Assembly: GCA_949592205.1 (NCBI GenBank)
Contig: CATIUR010000004.1
Coordinates: 98,230,337-98,294,336 of the forward strand
From: Helichrysum umbraculigerum
Taxonomy: Eukaryota > Streptophyta > Magnoliopsida > Asterales > Asteraceae
Reading direction: 5' to 3'
DNA length: 64,000 bases
Shown: piece by piece, positions 35,471-46,684 of the stretch
Layout of the letters: each line of letters begins with the position of its first letter
Position numbering within the stretch: position 1 is the stretch's first letter
Program-made: the position numbers and the translations under genes
The notes under the pieces: model-generated
Database searches by the model: none
What the model saw: only the letters and a program-made list of their open reading frames with translations
What the model was told of the DNA's origin: nothing

Positions 35471-35739
35471 GACGCGATCGCGTGGATGTGTCCAGATAAT
35501 CACGCGATCGCGTGAAGTGAAAAATGATGCGATCGGTTGATTCAAGTGACGCGATCGTGTGAACTGAAAGTGACGCGATCGGGTGAAGAAGTCACGCGAT
35601 CGGGCAACAAGGGTTTTCACGCGATCGGTTGAAGTGTGGAAAAAGTGACGCGATCGGCTCAAAAGGTTTTATCACGCGATCGCGTGATATAAGTTTCGAA
35701 AAACACTGATTTTTACTCTGAAAATGACACGATCGCGTC
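35471..35739. repeat. CGATCG palindrome array in the LTR of C (ten copies)
   Basis: Ten copies of (A/T)(G/C)CGATCG. CGATCG begins at 35475, 35505, 35530, 35552, 35576, 35597, 35622, 35651, 35677 and 35730, so spacing is 21-30 bases with one double gap. Several extend to GTCACGCGATCGCGTGA-like dyads. The other LTR copy is at 45099-45367, where the tenth unit is intact (GACGCG, not GACACG). CpG-rich palindromes are unexpected in an AT-rich LTR where CpG normally decays. Confidence 0.9.
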
Positions 35740-37076
35740 ATTTTGAAATGGTACTGTTCATCATCGTTTTGATCAGCTCTGTACGAACCCAAATCCCATT
35801 TTTATGTATTTTAACACCATTTTAACGTGTTCTAAGTTACATACAACCATTATAACAACATAATAATGTATTATAACAAGTTTTTAACAACAATCATCAA
35901 CAAAATCATAAATTTAAGAAATTTATATAAATGAAGAAAATTGGTAAAAATCCTCACAATGATGTTTAAAGTGGAGATGATGACGATTCCGTGATGAAAA
36001 TGATGATTACGAACGGTGGTGATGATAATGCTTCAAGAAACCATTTTGTTGTTTGTGTTTGAGGTGTTTAAAGTTGAAGATGATAAGGATTATGGTGTTG
36101 CTTCTTCCTGCTCTTGTTGTTTCTGCTTCTGCTCCCAGTACGCACCAAAACCAGAGAGAAAACTAGTGTAGTGTGTTGTGTGTGAATTATTGAGATCAAA
36201 ATGTAGGTAGGATGTATTATTGAAGATGAAAGTTTCAAACGGGAGTATGGAGCGAACCTCAATCTGTTCCCCAGATATTTTAGTTTATGCAATATTGGTA
36301 GTTTTTAGCCCGTTAATTTCGTGTACGGGTATAATTTGTGGTACTTTAGGTATAATAAAATTTTGCGTTATGTTTCTCTAAATCTCAGATTTAGAAATGT
36401 GAAATCGAAATATGAAATTCTTTGTTACAAGTATAGTTAGAATTAATTACAGTAAAAGTACTGTATAGTCAAAAATGCGTGCCAGATTTCAGTAAAATTT
36501 GGAAATCATATTTTGAGGTAATGTTCTATACATTAAAACAGTAACTTACGAAATAATACTTTTATTATTTGGAATCTCTAGGCGCGTGTTAAAATTGTTT
36601 CTGTTCGTATAACGTGTAACAAAAATCGTCTAAATCTTTCGTTTTCTTTTCGTTGTAGTACTTTTATGTAATAATTTTAAACTAAAAATTATTCAAAAGT
36701 ATATTGAAGTTCATTTCGAAACTTTATTATTCGCGATTAATACGTTTATTATTAAAACGTATAATTTGTTATATTATATCAATAATATCATTATAGAATA
36801 GTTGTAATTAATAATTTTCGAATTATTAATTATTTTGTATCACCAATGTTATTGTATTCCATTCGTATTGTTTGATATATTTATTTCGTAAGTAATTATA
36901 TATATACACATATAACTACTGTCAAATACATCACATAACACATAGTAAGTTTCACAAAAACTTATACACAGAATAGTTTGAATTCACTTAATCAGGGAAT
37001 TACTCTAGGTAATGCATGAAATTAGGCTAAGTAAATACCCTAATTGGAGGATTGTCACATTCTCCCCCTGTTAGCG

Positions 37077-37095
37077 AAATCTCGTCCCGAGATTT
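37077..37095 (-). promoter_or_regulatory. Hairpin next to the purine tract of C
   Basis: AAATCTCGGGACGAGATTT on the minus strand has an 8-bp stem and 3-base loop. The same 19 bases occur at 9184-9202 in B. It overlaps the pol stop codon and is followed by the purine tract AGGGGGAGAA at the LTR border. Conservation between otherwise diverged elements suggests a role in plus-strand priming or RNA 3' structure. Confidence 0.6.
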
Positions 37096-40000
37096 AATTA
37101 GAGTTATTCGTGCGGGTCGCTTGTTCAAATAAGTGAGGGTACTTCTTTCTTATCTCATCCTCACGTTCCCAAGTAAACTCTGGGCCATGCTTCGAATTCC
37201 ATCGAACTTTGACGAGTTTGATTCTTTTGTTTCGGAGTTTCTGTGTTTTCGTATCAGCTATTTCGATTGGTTCCTCCACAAAGTTAAGCTTTGAGTTTAT
37301 GAAGACTTCGTCAGGAGGTATGATTAATGTTTCGTCGGAAAGACACTTCTTCAAATTACACACATGAAAAGTGTCGTGAATACTACTAAGCTCTTGTGGT
37401 AGTTTGAGTTTATAAGCAACAGGACCAATCCTAGCAAGGATCTCAAAAGGTCCAACATATCGTGGGTTCAGCTTTCCTCGTTTGCCAAATCGGGCTATCC
37501 CTTTCCAAGGCGATACTTTGAGTAGAACCTTGTCTCCTACTTGAAACTCAAGAGGTTTACGGCGGTTATCGGCGTAACTCTTTTGTCTATCTCTTGCAGC
37601 TTTCAATCGGTTCAGCACTTGAGATATTTTGTCTGTAGTTTCTTGGACAAGTTCGGGTCCGGATAGTTGTCTGTCGTCCAACTCTGCCCAACAGAGTGGA
37701 GATCTGCACTTGCGTCCATACAGCGCTTCAAACGGTGCCATATGTATACTGGTGTGATAACTATTATTGTAGGAGAACTCAGCTAATGGGAGATGAGTAT
37801 CCCAATTTCCTCCAAAGTCAATCACACATGCTCGTAGCAAATCTTCGAGCGTTTGAATCGTTCGTTCACTCTGGCCATCTGTTTGCGGATGATAGGCCGT
37901 ACTCATATCGAGTCGAGTACCTAGGGTCTGTTGTAGTGTTTGCCAGAAACGAGATGTGAATCTGCTATCTCTATCAGATATAATCGACAATGGCACACCG
38001 TGCCGAGAAACGACTTCTTTGATATAAATCTTTGCCAGTTTCTCGAGTTTGTCAGTCTCTTTGAAAGCAATGAAGTGGGCTGATTTCGTCAGTCTATCGA
38101 CAATCACCCATATTGAATCAACACCAGTTGATGTCTTTGGTAGCTTTGTGATGAAATCCATCGTTATGTGCTCCCATTTCCATTGTGGCATCTCTGGTTG
38201 TTGCAAAAGTCCTGAAGGTTTTTGATACTCAACCTTGACCTTCGAACAAGTTAGACACTTGCTGACATAAGTAGCGATGTCTTTCTTCATATTAGGCCAC
38301 CAATAGAAACCTTTCACGTCTTGGTACATCTTATCTGCACCAGGATGAATCGAGTAGTTGGACTTGTGAGCTTCGTCCAATATCAGCTTACGGAGTTCAT
38401 CATCGCACGGTACCCAAACTCGATTCATGAAGTATAAAACTCCATTCTCTTTTGTTTCAAGCTGTTTCTCCATTCCCCTCAGGGATTCATTTTTCATGCG
38501 TTCGGCGGTGAAAGCTAATTGTTGCGCTTCGCGAATTTGAGTAATGAGATTAGAGTGAATTGTTAACACTAAGGCTCGAACTCTGCGAGGCTTAATGTTC
38601 TCTTTACGACTCAAGGCATCTGCTACTACATTAGCCTTGCCCGGATGGTATTTAATCTCACAGTCGTAATCATTCAGTAATTCGGCCCAACGTCTCTGTC
38701 TCATGTTGAGTTCTTTCTGGTCGAATATGTGTTGTAGACTCTTGTGGTCAGTGAAAATTGTACACTTTGTGCCATATAAGTAGTGTCTCCAAATTTTCAA
38801 TGCAAAAACGACGGCTCCCAACTCTAAGTCATGAGTCGTATAGTTCTTCTCGTGAATCTTCAATTGACGAGATGCATAAGCAATAACTTTGTCGTTTTGC
38901 ATGAGAACACAACCTAATCCTTGATGTGAGGCGTCACAATAAACAATGAAGTTCTCTGTTCCCTCAGGTAAGGATAGAATCGGTGCGGTGCTCAACTTTT
39001 GTTTCAATAGTTGGAAGGCGTTCTCTTGTTTCTCTCCCCATTCGAATTTCTTATCCTTCTGAGTTAAGGTGGTGAGTGACTGGGCTATCTTTGAAAAGTT
39101 CTCTATAAATCGTCGATAATAGCCAGCCAAACCAAGAAATTGTCGAATTTCTGTGGGAGTTTCCGGTGCTTTCCAGTTCTTAATCGCCTCTATTTTAGAT
39201 GGGTCCACATGAATTCCCTTGTCGTTGATCACGTGACCTAGGAAATGAACCTCTCTAATCCAAAATTCGCATTTGGAGAATTTAGCATACAGCTTCTCGT
39301 TCTCAAGTAATTGGAGGATAAGTTTCAAATGTTGTTCGTGATCCTCTTTCGTCTTTGAGTAAATCAAAATATCATCAATGAACACAATGACAAACTTATC
39401 TAAGTAAGGTTTGCACACTCGTTTCATGAGATCCATGAATACTGCCGGCGCGTTAGTCAATCCAAACGGCATAACTAGGAACTCATAATGACCATAACGA
39501 GTCCTAAACGCTGTCTTCGGCACATCCTCTTCTCGAACCTTCAGTTGATGGTAACCAGAACGAAGGTCGATCTTCGAGTAGTAACTTGATCCTTGTAGCT
39601 GATCAAATAGATCGTCAATGCGAGGTAACGGATATCGGTTCTTGATAGTTACTTTATTCAACTCTCGATAGTCAATGCACATGCGCATAGATCCATCTTT
39701 CTTTTTGACAAACAAAACCGGAGCTCCCCAAGGTGAAAAGCTCGGTCGGATGAATCCTAAGTCTAAAAGCTCTTGCAACTGTGTAGACAGTTCTTGCATT
39801 TCTGATGGAGCTAGACGATAAGGTGAGCGAGCGATTGGTGCGGCTCCAGGCACCAGATCGATGCGAAATTCGACTTGTCGCGGAGGTGGTAATCCTGGAA
39901 GATCATCAGGAAACACTCCCGGATAGTCTCGTACTACAGGTATATCGTCTAAGCGTCTCTCTACAGGTTTCTTTTCCACAACATGCGCCAAAAATGCTGG

Positions 40001-40600
40001 ATATCCCTTGCGGAGATATTTACAAGCTTTCAAACAACTTATTGTTTTGACGGTGCTCGTTCTCTTATCTCCTTGTATCACCAAAGTTTCTCCAGTTGAC
40101 AATGGTATACGTATCATTTTATCAAAGCAAACAATCTCTGCACAATTTTTCGACAACCAGTCCATACCGACTACGATGTCAAAACTTCCCAACTCAACCG
40201 GTAGTAAGTCTATTTTGAAAAGATGACCCTCCAATGCTAGAGTACATCCTGGTACTATTTCTCCTGATTCAATCAACCTACCATCGGCTAGTTCTAAGGT
40301 GTACTTGTTGTCTAGCTTACGAGATCTAACGTCTAACAGTGGTCTAAAGTCCTTAGACACAAAACTCAAATCGGCGCCAGAATCAAATAATACGGATGCA
40401 TAATGATCGTTAACTAGAAACGTACCAGTGACAGTGTTAGGGTCCTGGCGTGCCTCTTGCGCTCCAACGACAAATGCACGACCCCTAGCTGGCTGGTTGT
40501 TGGCGTTTCCACGATTGTTGTTGTTCGGGTTCGCATGGCGGTTCTGATTGTTTTGATTGCCACGGTTCAGTTTAGGGCACTTGTTTCGGAAATGACCTTG
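37094..40600 (-). CDS. Element C pol: protease, RT, RNase H, integrase, chromodomain
   Basis: An uninterrupted frame from just after the TAG at 40601 to a TAA at 37094-37096. In order: second half of a zinc knuckle, protease ([10 protein letters not shown]), RT ([20 protein letters not shown], catalytic FIDDILIYS), RNase H ([26 protein letters not shown]), integrase with intact zinc motif (H...H, CLTC) and catalytic residues (VIVDR, ISDRD, and the glutamate in GQSERTIQ), the Tekay-typical GRKCRSP segment, and a C-terminal VKVRW...FTWERE...YPHLF chromodomain-like tail. All catalytic residues I know to look for are present. Such polyproteins are normally read as one frame with gag; here the TAG would have to be bypassed. 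Confidence 0.95.
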   Translation of the reverse strand, partial: QGHFRNKCPKLNRGNQNNQNRHANPNNNNRGNANNQPARGRAFVVGAQEARQDPNTVTGTFLVNDHYASVLFDSGADLSFVSKDFRPLLDVRSRKLDNKYTLELADGRLIESGEIVPGCTLALEGHLFKIDLLPVELGSFDIVVGMDWLSKNCAEIVCFDKMIRIPLSTGETLVIQGDKRTSTVKTISCLKACKYLRKGYPAFLAHVVEKKPVERRLDDIPVVRDYPGVFPDDLPGLPPPRQVEFRIDLVPGAAPIARSPYRLAPSEMQELSTQLQELLDLGFIRPSFSPWGAPVLFVKKKDGSMRMCIDYRELNKVTIKNRYPLPRIDDLFDQLQGSSYYSKIDLRSGYHQLKVREEDVPKTAFRTRYGHYEFLVMPFGLTNAPAVFMDLMKRVCKPYLDKFVIVFIDDILIYSKTKEDHEQHLKLILQLLENEKLYAKFSKCEFWIREVHFLGHVINDKGIHVDPSKIEAIKNWKAPETPTEIRQFLGLAGYYRRFIENFSKIAQSLTTLTQKDKKFEWGEKQENAFQLLKQKLSTAPILSLPEGTENFIVYCDASHQGLGCVLMQNDKVIAYASRQLKIHEKNYTTHDLELGAVVFALKIWRHYLYGTKCTIFTDHKSLQHIFDQKELNMRQRRWAELLNDYDCEIKYHPGKANVVADALSRKENIKPRRVRALVLTIHSNLITQIREAQQLAFTAERMKNESLRGMEKQLETKENGVLYFMNRVWVPCDDELRKLILDEAHKSNYSIHPGADKMYQDVKGFYWWPNMKKDIATYVSKCLTCSKVKVEYQKPSGLLQQPEMPQWKWEHITMDFITKLPKTSTGVDSIWVIVDRLTKSAHFIAFKETDKLEKLAKIYIKEVVSRHGVPLSIISDRDSRFTSRFWQTLQQTLGTRLDMSTAYHPQTDGQSERTIQTLEDLLRACVIDFGGNWDTHLPLAEFSYNNSYHTSIHMAPFEALYGRKCRSPLCWAELDDRQLSGPELVQETTDKISQVLNRLKAARDRQKSYADNRRKPLEFQVGDKVLLKVSPWKGIARFGKRGKLNPRYVGPFEILARIGPVAYKLKLPQELSSIHDTFHVCNLKKCLSDETLIIPPDEVFINSKLNFVEEPIEIADTKTQKLRNKRIKLVKVRWNSKHGPEFTWEREDEIRKKYPHLFEQATRTNNSN

Positions 40601-41659
40601 CTAGCCACATTCGAAACATCCATTTGCTGGTCGATCCCTATTTGCTTGAGTGGTAGGGTTCGCTCTACAGTATTGGGCCAAATGCCCCCAGCGTTTGCAA
40701 TTCCCACAGAAAGTACAGTCACCATCATGGTGACGTTCACACTTGCCACACTTGGGCTTACTCCCCATGTAAGTCTTTTGTTCAGCAGTAGTGGTAACGT
40801 AGGCTTTCGTGGTACTAGCTTGCTTCTTATTCTTGTGACCCTGACGGTCATTCCACTTGCGTTTTCCTTTCCCAGCATCAGCATTGCTGGATTCAACCTT
40901 TCCAGTATCAGCTTTCTTAGTAAGATTCCCCATCCTTACTGCTTCATCAGTCAAACGCTGTGCTAGTTCCACAGCAATCTTAAAAGTAGCAGGATTCGCT
41001 GATGTTACCAAACTTCGAATTTGCGGCACTAGACCCCAGATATACCTTTCAGTGCGCTTGTACTCAGGAGTGACCATGTGAGGTACAAGGCGTGCCAGTT
41101 CTTGAAATCTGGTGGTATATCCTGTGATATCAGCACCAACCATAGCAATGTTCCAGAGTTCAGACTCAATCTTCTGCAGCTCACTGAGGGGACAAAACTC
41201 TTCCATGACCATAGTTTTCAAAGTTTCCCAAGACATTGAATGAGCGGCTGGACGACCCATTGCTTGCTTTTGGGCGTTCCACCAAGTCAAAGCCTTATCA
41301 CTAAATGTGCATGTAGCATACATGACTATATCTTCACGGGCACACTTGCTAATTTCTATCACAGACTCCATTTTCTCTATCCAATGGATGATTCCAATGG
41401 CACCTTCAGTACCACGGAAATGGCTCGGTTTACAGGCTAGAAATGTTTTATATGAACATCCCTTATGAGTGCTCTCAGGATTACTACCTGAAGCGTTTGG
41501 TTCGGTTTCTCTACTACCGCTACGGTTTCGGTCAGTGTCATACTGAGCAAGGGCTTCAGAAATTCTTCGGTTAACCATTTGTTCAGTAGTCTCCTCAACA
41601 GCAGGAGGTGGTGTGGGGTTTCGTTGGCTGTTCCTGGTAATTCTACGTTTAGGCGGCAT
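40601..41659 (-). CDS. Element C gag, ending at a TAG inside the last zinc knuckle
   Basis: ATG at 41659 (MPPKRRITRNSQRNPTPPP). The retrotransposon-gag core is clear: YKTFLACKPSHFRG, ALTWWNAQKQ, TRFQELARLVPHM, RYIWGLVPQI. Zinc-finger cysteines follow (CGKCERHHDGDC, CGNCKRWGHLAQYC), and the last knuckle CFECG is cut by TAG at 40601-40603. The next codons complete it (QGHFRNKC) in the same frame and run on into pol. B has glutamate at this position, so the TAG is most likely a nonsense mutation. A leaky stop controlling the gag:pol ratio is the alternative. Both LTRs being near identical, this copy may have been active recently. Confidence 0.93.
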   Translation of the reverse strand: MPPKRRITRNSQRNPTPPPAVEETTEQMVNRRISEALAQYDTDRNRSGSRETEPNASGSNPESTHKGCSYKTFLACKPSHFRGTEGAIGIIHWIEKMESVIEISKCAREDIVMYATCTFSDKALTWWNAQKQAMGRPAAHSMSWETLKTMVMEEFCPLSELQKIESELWNIAMVGADITGYTTRFQELARLVPHMVTPEYKRTERYIWGLVPQIRSLVTSANPATFKIAVELAQRLTDEAVRMGNLTKKADTGKVESSNADAGKGKRKWNDRQGHKNKKQASTTKAYVTTTAEQKTYMGSKPKCGKCERHHDGDCTFCGNCKRWGHLAQYCRANPTTQANRDRPANGCFECG

Positions 41660-42036
41660 GATTCAGTCCTAATCACACACAAGGAACACTCGTAAGATAT
41701 CTAATCAAGTCATCACTCATAAAGTAAGTGATAAATGTAAATATAGTATGAAGTCAATCACCAATTGATATCATTCACAATGTATGTAATAATGTGAAAC
41801 TAGCTTATGTTTGGTTTACATATCATAATTAAAAGTCATTGCATAATTGATGTATATAATAACATGGGTTAAGCGTTGTTACATAAGTTTTGTACAAAGA
41901 TGGGATTTACTACAAAAGATACCCATTGGATCAAACATGATCTACAAAATGTGACGGATTTAACATATACATCCATCTAGTCAAAAGTCAACCCAAATAC
42001 ATCATAACTATGGTCCTAATACATCATACATACGGT
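41660..42036 (-). other. Spacer between the extra ORF and gag of C
   Basis: About 380 bases with no coding sequence. On the minus strand it separates the stop of the 268-codon ORF from the gag ATG, so gag would need internal initiation, reinitiation or splicing if one RNA carries both. Confidence 0.5.
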
Positions 42037-42843
42037 CTAAAAGAAATACGGTAGACTCCAACCCACAAACATCCTAACAGCAACCATCAACACACATAAA
42101 CCAACTGCAGCACCTATAGTCTCCAAACGACGCTCTAGTCGGATCAGACGTGCTCTAGTAGCATCGGCAGACTCCCTGTCTACCTCAATATGCAACTCAG
42201 AAGTCGCAAGGCGTCCATATATCGCCAGCACATCATCATCAAGACGAGAGGCGTCACTGCGCATAACTCGGAGGGCAGACTGCGTACCAAAATGAAATCC
42301 CAGCAAGGTACGAATAACGGCGACTACAGTAGGGACCGTAAGCTCCAAAGGCTCCTCGGTCAAATGTAGAGATGTAGGTGTGTGAGATGACTCCCCAGTC
42401 TCATAGGTGGAAGGAATCCTCTCAATGATCCTCCAATGGCGTAAAATGCGTGGCATCCAGTCCAGATGCGGAACTCTAGCTCTCGGTGTCTGCTGATCAC
42501 ATCGGATCTCTCGCTCCTCAACCATCGGCTCCTTGCCGCGAGATGATGAGGGTCCTATGGGAAAATCCCTGACACACGACAGCGGTGTCCTCCTAGGTGT
42601 AGGCCGATAAGAAGGCTCTCCAATAAGGTGGCGTCTAGACATAGACATAGATCCTAACATATGGGTAGCAGGATCAGTGGATGGCAATGGTGGAGTGGCT
42701 ATCGAACCATCTGAAGTATCTCTAGGAAATGTAGGCGGGTAAACCTCCTCAGACACTGCTGTAGGAATCCCATCGTATGGTCCCTCCATGGGATCCTCCT
42801 CAGTATCAGAATCAGTGATGTGAATAGGTGCGTGTCTCGACAT
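42037..42843 (-). CDS. Extra 268-codon ORF upstream of gag in element C, unknown function
   Basis: ATG at 42843, about 150 bases after the 5' LTR and in the sense direction. The N-terminal half is acidic, Ser/Pro/Thr-rich and probably disordered (DSDTEEDP, then PPLPSTDPA). A basic Arg-rich middle follows (RRHLIGEPSYRPTPRR). Residues about 200-238 have a heptad-like, Arg-rich helix (ARLIRLERRLETIG), and residues about 240-262 form a hydrophobic segment (AAVGLCVLMVAVRMFVGW) that looks like a membrane helix. There is no signal peptide, zinc finger or enzyme motif. I do not recognise it. Extra ORFs are known in some plant LTR elements, mostly Tat, Athila or SIRE groups. Coiled coil plus membrane helix loosely recalls an envelope-like protein, but that is not supported. 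Confidence 0.7.
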   Translation of the reverse strand: MSRHAPIHITDSDTEEDPMEGPYDGIPTAVSEEVYPPTFPRDTSDGSIATPPLPSTDPATHMLGSMSMSRRHLIGEPSYRPTPRRTPLSCVRDFPIGPSSSRGKEPMVEEREIRCDQQTPRARVPHLDWMPRILRHWRIIERIPSTYETGESSHTPTSLHLTEEPLELTVPTVVAVIRTLLGFHFGTQSALRVMRSDASRLDDDVLAIYGRLATSELHIEVDRESADATRARLIRLERRLETIGAAVGLCVLMVAVRMFVGWSLPYFF

Positions 42844-42907
42844 GCCTAGTCAAAGAAACGTGTGTGACGTGTCAGACATATGCAATAATATGAATGCAGA
42901 AATGTGT

Positions 42908-42936
42908 TAGCCAAGGCTATAGTCTAGGTCTCTAAG
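42908..42936 (-). promoter_or_regulatory. Leader block of C identical to B
   Basis: Minus-strand copy of the 29-base block found at 7348-7376, between primer site and the extra ORF. Flanking leader bases also align loosely (GGTTATAG, GAACTAG). In C it precedes the extra ORF; in B it precedes gag. Confidence 0.6.
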
Positions 42937-42978
42937 GTTTTCAGTCGCTTAAAGACTTCTAGTTCTCTATAACCAGTA

Positions 42979-42991
42979 GCTCTGATACCAA
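42979..42991 (-). promoter_or_regulatory. Primer binding site of element C (initiator tRNA-Met)
   Basis: On the minus strand TTGGTATCAGAGC begins four bases after the 5' LTR. Confidence 0.9.
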
Positions 42992-42995
42992 GTTC

Positions 42996-45900
42996 TGTCA
43001 CACCCCCAAATCGGTAATCGTGTTTATTAACAGTTTAGCGAAAGCTTTTAGTTAATTAGCGGAAGCATTTTAATATTTGTTTAAGCATTGAGGGCGGACA
43101 GATTCGATAGTGCATTCATTGTATCAGAGTATATGATCATACAGAACATACAAATATTTAAGATGCCATAAGTTTACAGTTATTACAAAAGATACGACTT
43201 ATAAAGTCGTACATAAGTAGGGTTGTCAAAAACAACTTAAGTATTTGAAAATACATATTTATAAAAGAGGGATTTCATAAGTATAACCAATGAAATTGAT
43301 AATACAAAGGAAATCCATGTGTCCCAAAAGTGGCATCATAAATAGTCAGGTTGCCTACGTCCTTTATGCATGCAGGAGTACCTGAGTCCTAATTCCCTGA
43401 AAAACATAGTAAACTGTCAACATTGAATGTTGAGTGAATTCACAGGTTTTAGTTTTGTATAAATCATTCATGTACGCAAACATAATATTTATATGTAAGT
43501 AGGAAACACAAGTATTCTAATTAAAGAAAACATTTCCTAAATATGTAAGAATGTCATTCTTACAATAATAATAGCAGTGTAGGAAACACAAGTTTAATCA
43601 TAAACATTTCCTAGCAAGTAGTTGCAGGAAATACAGGTTTATCAATCAAGTAAACATTTCCTATAAATAGTTGTTTTGTGGGAAACCAAGTTTAACCATT
43701 TAAGGTAAACGTTTCCTAGTAATAGTCTCTCAAGGAACACATGTCCTATTAGTCATCACAGGGAATACCCTTCCCAAATCAAATTGTTGTTTAGTTGTTT
43801 AGTTGTAAATGTGGGAAATATAGACTATAATCCCTCCAAGGTGAGCTAAACCTTTAGAGTTAAAGTAACGACACTAGTACTATAACCAAACCACGACTAG
43901 TTGTTTTGTTGTTGCCTCAGTAACATCTTAAGTATACACTCCTCGTTACGACTATCGTCGATGTGGTTGGAATGACCAACGAGTAATATCCTGGGAGGGT
44001 TGTCAAATCGATAGTACTATCTGTATACTCAGTGGCTAGAGTCACCTAGCTAATGGTTATAGGTTGTAAGCACTGGGACTTATGTGCACTACAACTACCT
44101 CGCGTAAACCTAGGATCGTACCAAGATCTGCTGTCTTATTCCCAAATGTTGTGAAAACGTTTCATATAATTAATTCCAGTTAATTCAATATGAAAACATT
44201 TTATAGAAATAGTTCAAGTTCAACAATATAATATGAACACCTTTCATATTAACGATCCAAGTTTAATAGCATGAATATGATCATGTTAATCAGTTCACGT
44301 AATAGCATGCAACACAATACAATAAAGCATATAGCATGTTATCACATTGTACTATGTTTTCCACCCCTGGTTTTAAAAGCATTTAAAACAATAAAAGTTA
44401 GGGGCTGTGAACTCACGGTTTTGCAAGTCTTCAGCACAAATAGATAGCTAGCAAATAATCCCAACGCGTCCTCAAATACCTAGACGCAAATAATAATACT
44501 TGTATAAGTATGTGGATTATTTGTTAAATTGAAATGTTTATAATATTTCAGTTGCTGGTGAGGTTTGCGTTTCAATTAGTCGTTAAGTTCAAGTATGTAT
44601 ATTTATATACATATTAGTTGAATATATATATTCTAATATATATATTAGTTGTCGTCATTGTTAATATCCATAGATATAATTGTAGTTGTCGTTGTTGTCG
44701 ATTATGTTTTCAAAACATAATTACATTAGTTATCAAAATAACTTTGTTATATCGGATATATAAGTCGTTTGTATTTGTCGCGAATAAACTTAGTTGTCGT
44801 TTTAGGTTTCAAAAACGTAACTTTGTTAGTTATAAAATATAACTCGTTTTCGTTTGTCCTATATAGTTTGTACTAGATAATTAAATCGTTCCATTTTATA
44901 CGTTTCGTTATATATATATTGTCCGTTCGTTTGTATATATATATATTTTGTAATTGTTCCAAAGTTTTGTCGTGCACTAAATGTCCGTATCAATTAAATA
45001 ATGTCTTGTACAAATATAGTTGTCATTTACTAAGTTGGTTATAACTTGTTCTTGTAAATACCAGATTACGTTACTGAACTTTCGGATCTTTGAAGAATGA
45101 CGCGATCGCGTGGATGTGTCCAGATAATCACGCGATCGCGTGAAGTGAAAAATGATGCGATCGGTTGATTCAAGTGACGCGATCGTGTGAACTGAAAGTG
45201 ACGCGATCGGGTGAAGAAGTCACGCGATCGGGCAACAAGGGTTTTCACGCGATCGGTTGAAGTGTGGAAAAAGTGACGCGATCGGCTCAAAAGGTTTTAT
45301 CACGCGATCGCGTGATATAAGTTTCGAAAAACACTGATTTTTACTCTGAAAATGACGCGATCGCGTCATTTTGAAATGGTACTGTTCATCATCGTTTTGA
45401 TCAGCTCTGTACGAACCCAAATCCCATTTTTATGTATTTTAACACCATTTTAACGTGTTCTAAGTTACATACAACCATTATAACAACATAATAATGTATT
45501 ATAACAAGTTTTTAACAACAATCATCAACAAAATCATAAATTTAAGAAATTTATATAAATGAAGAAAATTGGTAAAAATCCTCACAATGATGTTTAAAGT
45601 GGAGATGATGACGATTCCGTGATGAAAATGATGATTACGAACGGTGGTGATGATAATGCTTCAAGAAACCATTTTGTTGTTTGTGTTTGAGGTGTTTAAA
45701 GTTGAAGATGATAAGGATTATGGTGTTGCTTCTTCCTGCTCTTGTTGTTTCTGCTTCTGCTCCCAGTACGCACCAAAACCAGAGAGAAAACTAGTGTAGT
45801 GTGTTGTGTGTGAATTATTGAGATCAAAATGTAGGTAGGATGTATTATTGAAGATGAAAGTTTCAAACGGGAGTATGGAGCGAACCTCAATCTGTTCCCC

Positions 45901-46684
45901 AGATATTTTAGTTTATGCAATATTGGTAGTTTTTAGCCCGTTAATTTCGTGTACGGGTATAATTTGTGGTACTTTAGGTATAATAAAATTTTGCGTTATG
46001 TTTCTCTAAATCTCAGATTTAGAAATGTGAAATCGAAATATGAAATTCTTTGTTACAAGTATAGTTAGAATTAATTACAGTAAAAGTACTGTATAGTCAA
46101 AAATGCGTGCCAGATTTCAGTAAAATTTGGAAATCATATTTTGAGGTAATGTTCTATACATTAAAACAGTAACTTACGAAATAATACTTTTATTATTTGG
46201 AACCTCTAGGCGCGTGTTAAAATTGTTTCTGTTCGTATAACGTGTAACAAAAATCGTCTAAATCTTTCGTTTTCTTTTCGTTGTAGTACTTTTATGTAAT
46301 AATTTTAAACTAAAAATTATTCAAAAGTATATTGAAGTTCATTTCGAAACTTTATTATTCGCGATTAATACGTTTATTATTAAAACGTATAATTTGTTAT
46401 ATTATATCAATAATATCATTATAGAATAGTTGTAATTAATAATTTTCGAATTATTAATTATTTTGTATCACCAATGTTATTGTATTCCATTCGTATTGTT
46501 TGATATATTTATTTCGTAAGTAATTATATATATACACATATAACTACTGTCAAATACATCACATAACACATAGTAAGTTTCACAAAAACTTATACACAGA
46601 ATAGTTTGAATTCACTTAATCAGGGAATTACTCTAGGTAATGCATGAAATTAGGCTAAGTAAATACCCTAATTGGAGGATTGTC

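Larger units (their letters stand above)
33368..37059 (-). repeat. 3' LTR of element C
   Basis: 3692 bp. On the plus strand it starts TGTCACACCCCC and ends TTGTCACA. It contains TAGGAAA...TTTCCTA dyads (33872-34093) and ten CGATCG palindromes (35471-35739). The purine tract of the element abuts it at 37060. Confidence 0.95.

Noticed and set aside
35471..35739. GCGATCGC repeats recall the HIP1 motif of cyanobacteria, hinting at contamination or transfer
   Set aside because: They are confined to both LTRs of a typical plant retrotransposon, and only some units extend to GCGATCGC.
35438..35792. Open frames across the CGATCG array (peptides rich in RSRHF, SRDRVI)
   Set aside because: Low-complexity by-products of the palindrome array, without a gene context.
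42037..42843. Envelope gene of a plant retrovirus
   Set aside because: It lies upstream of gag, not after pol, and has no signal peptide or fusion-like segment. Only the hydrophobic C-terminus is reminiscent.
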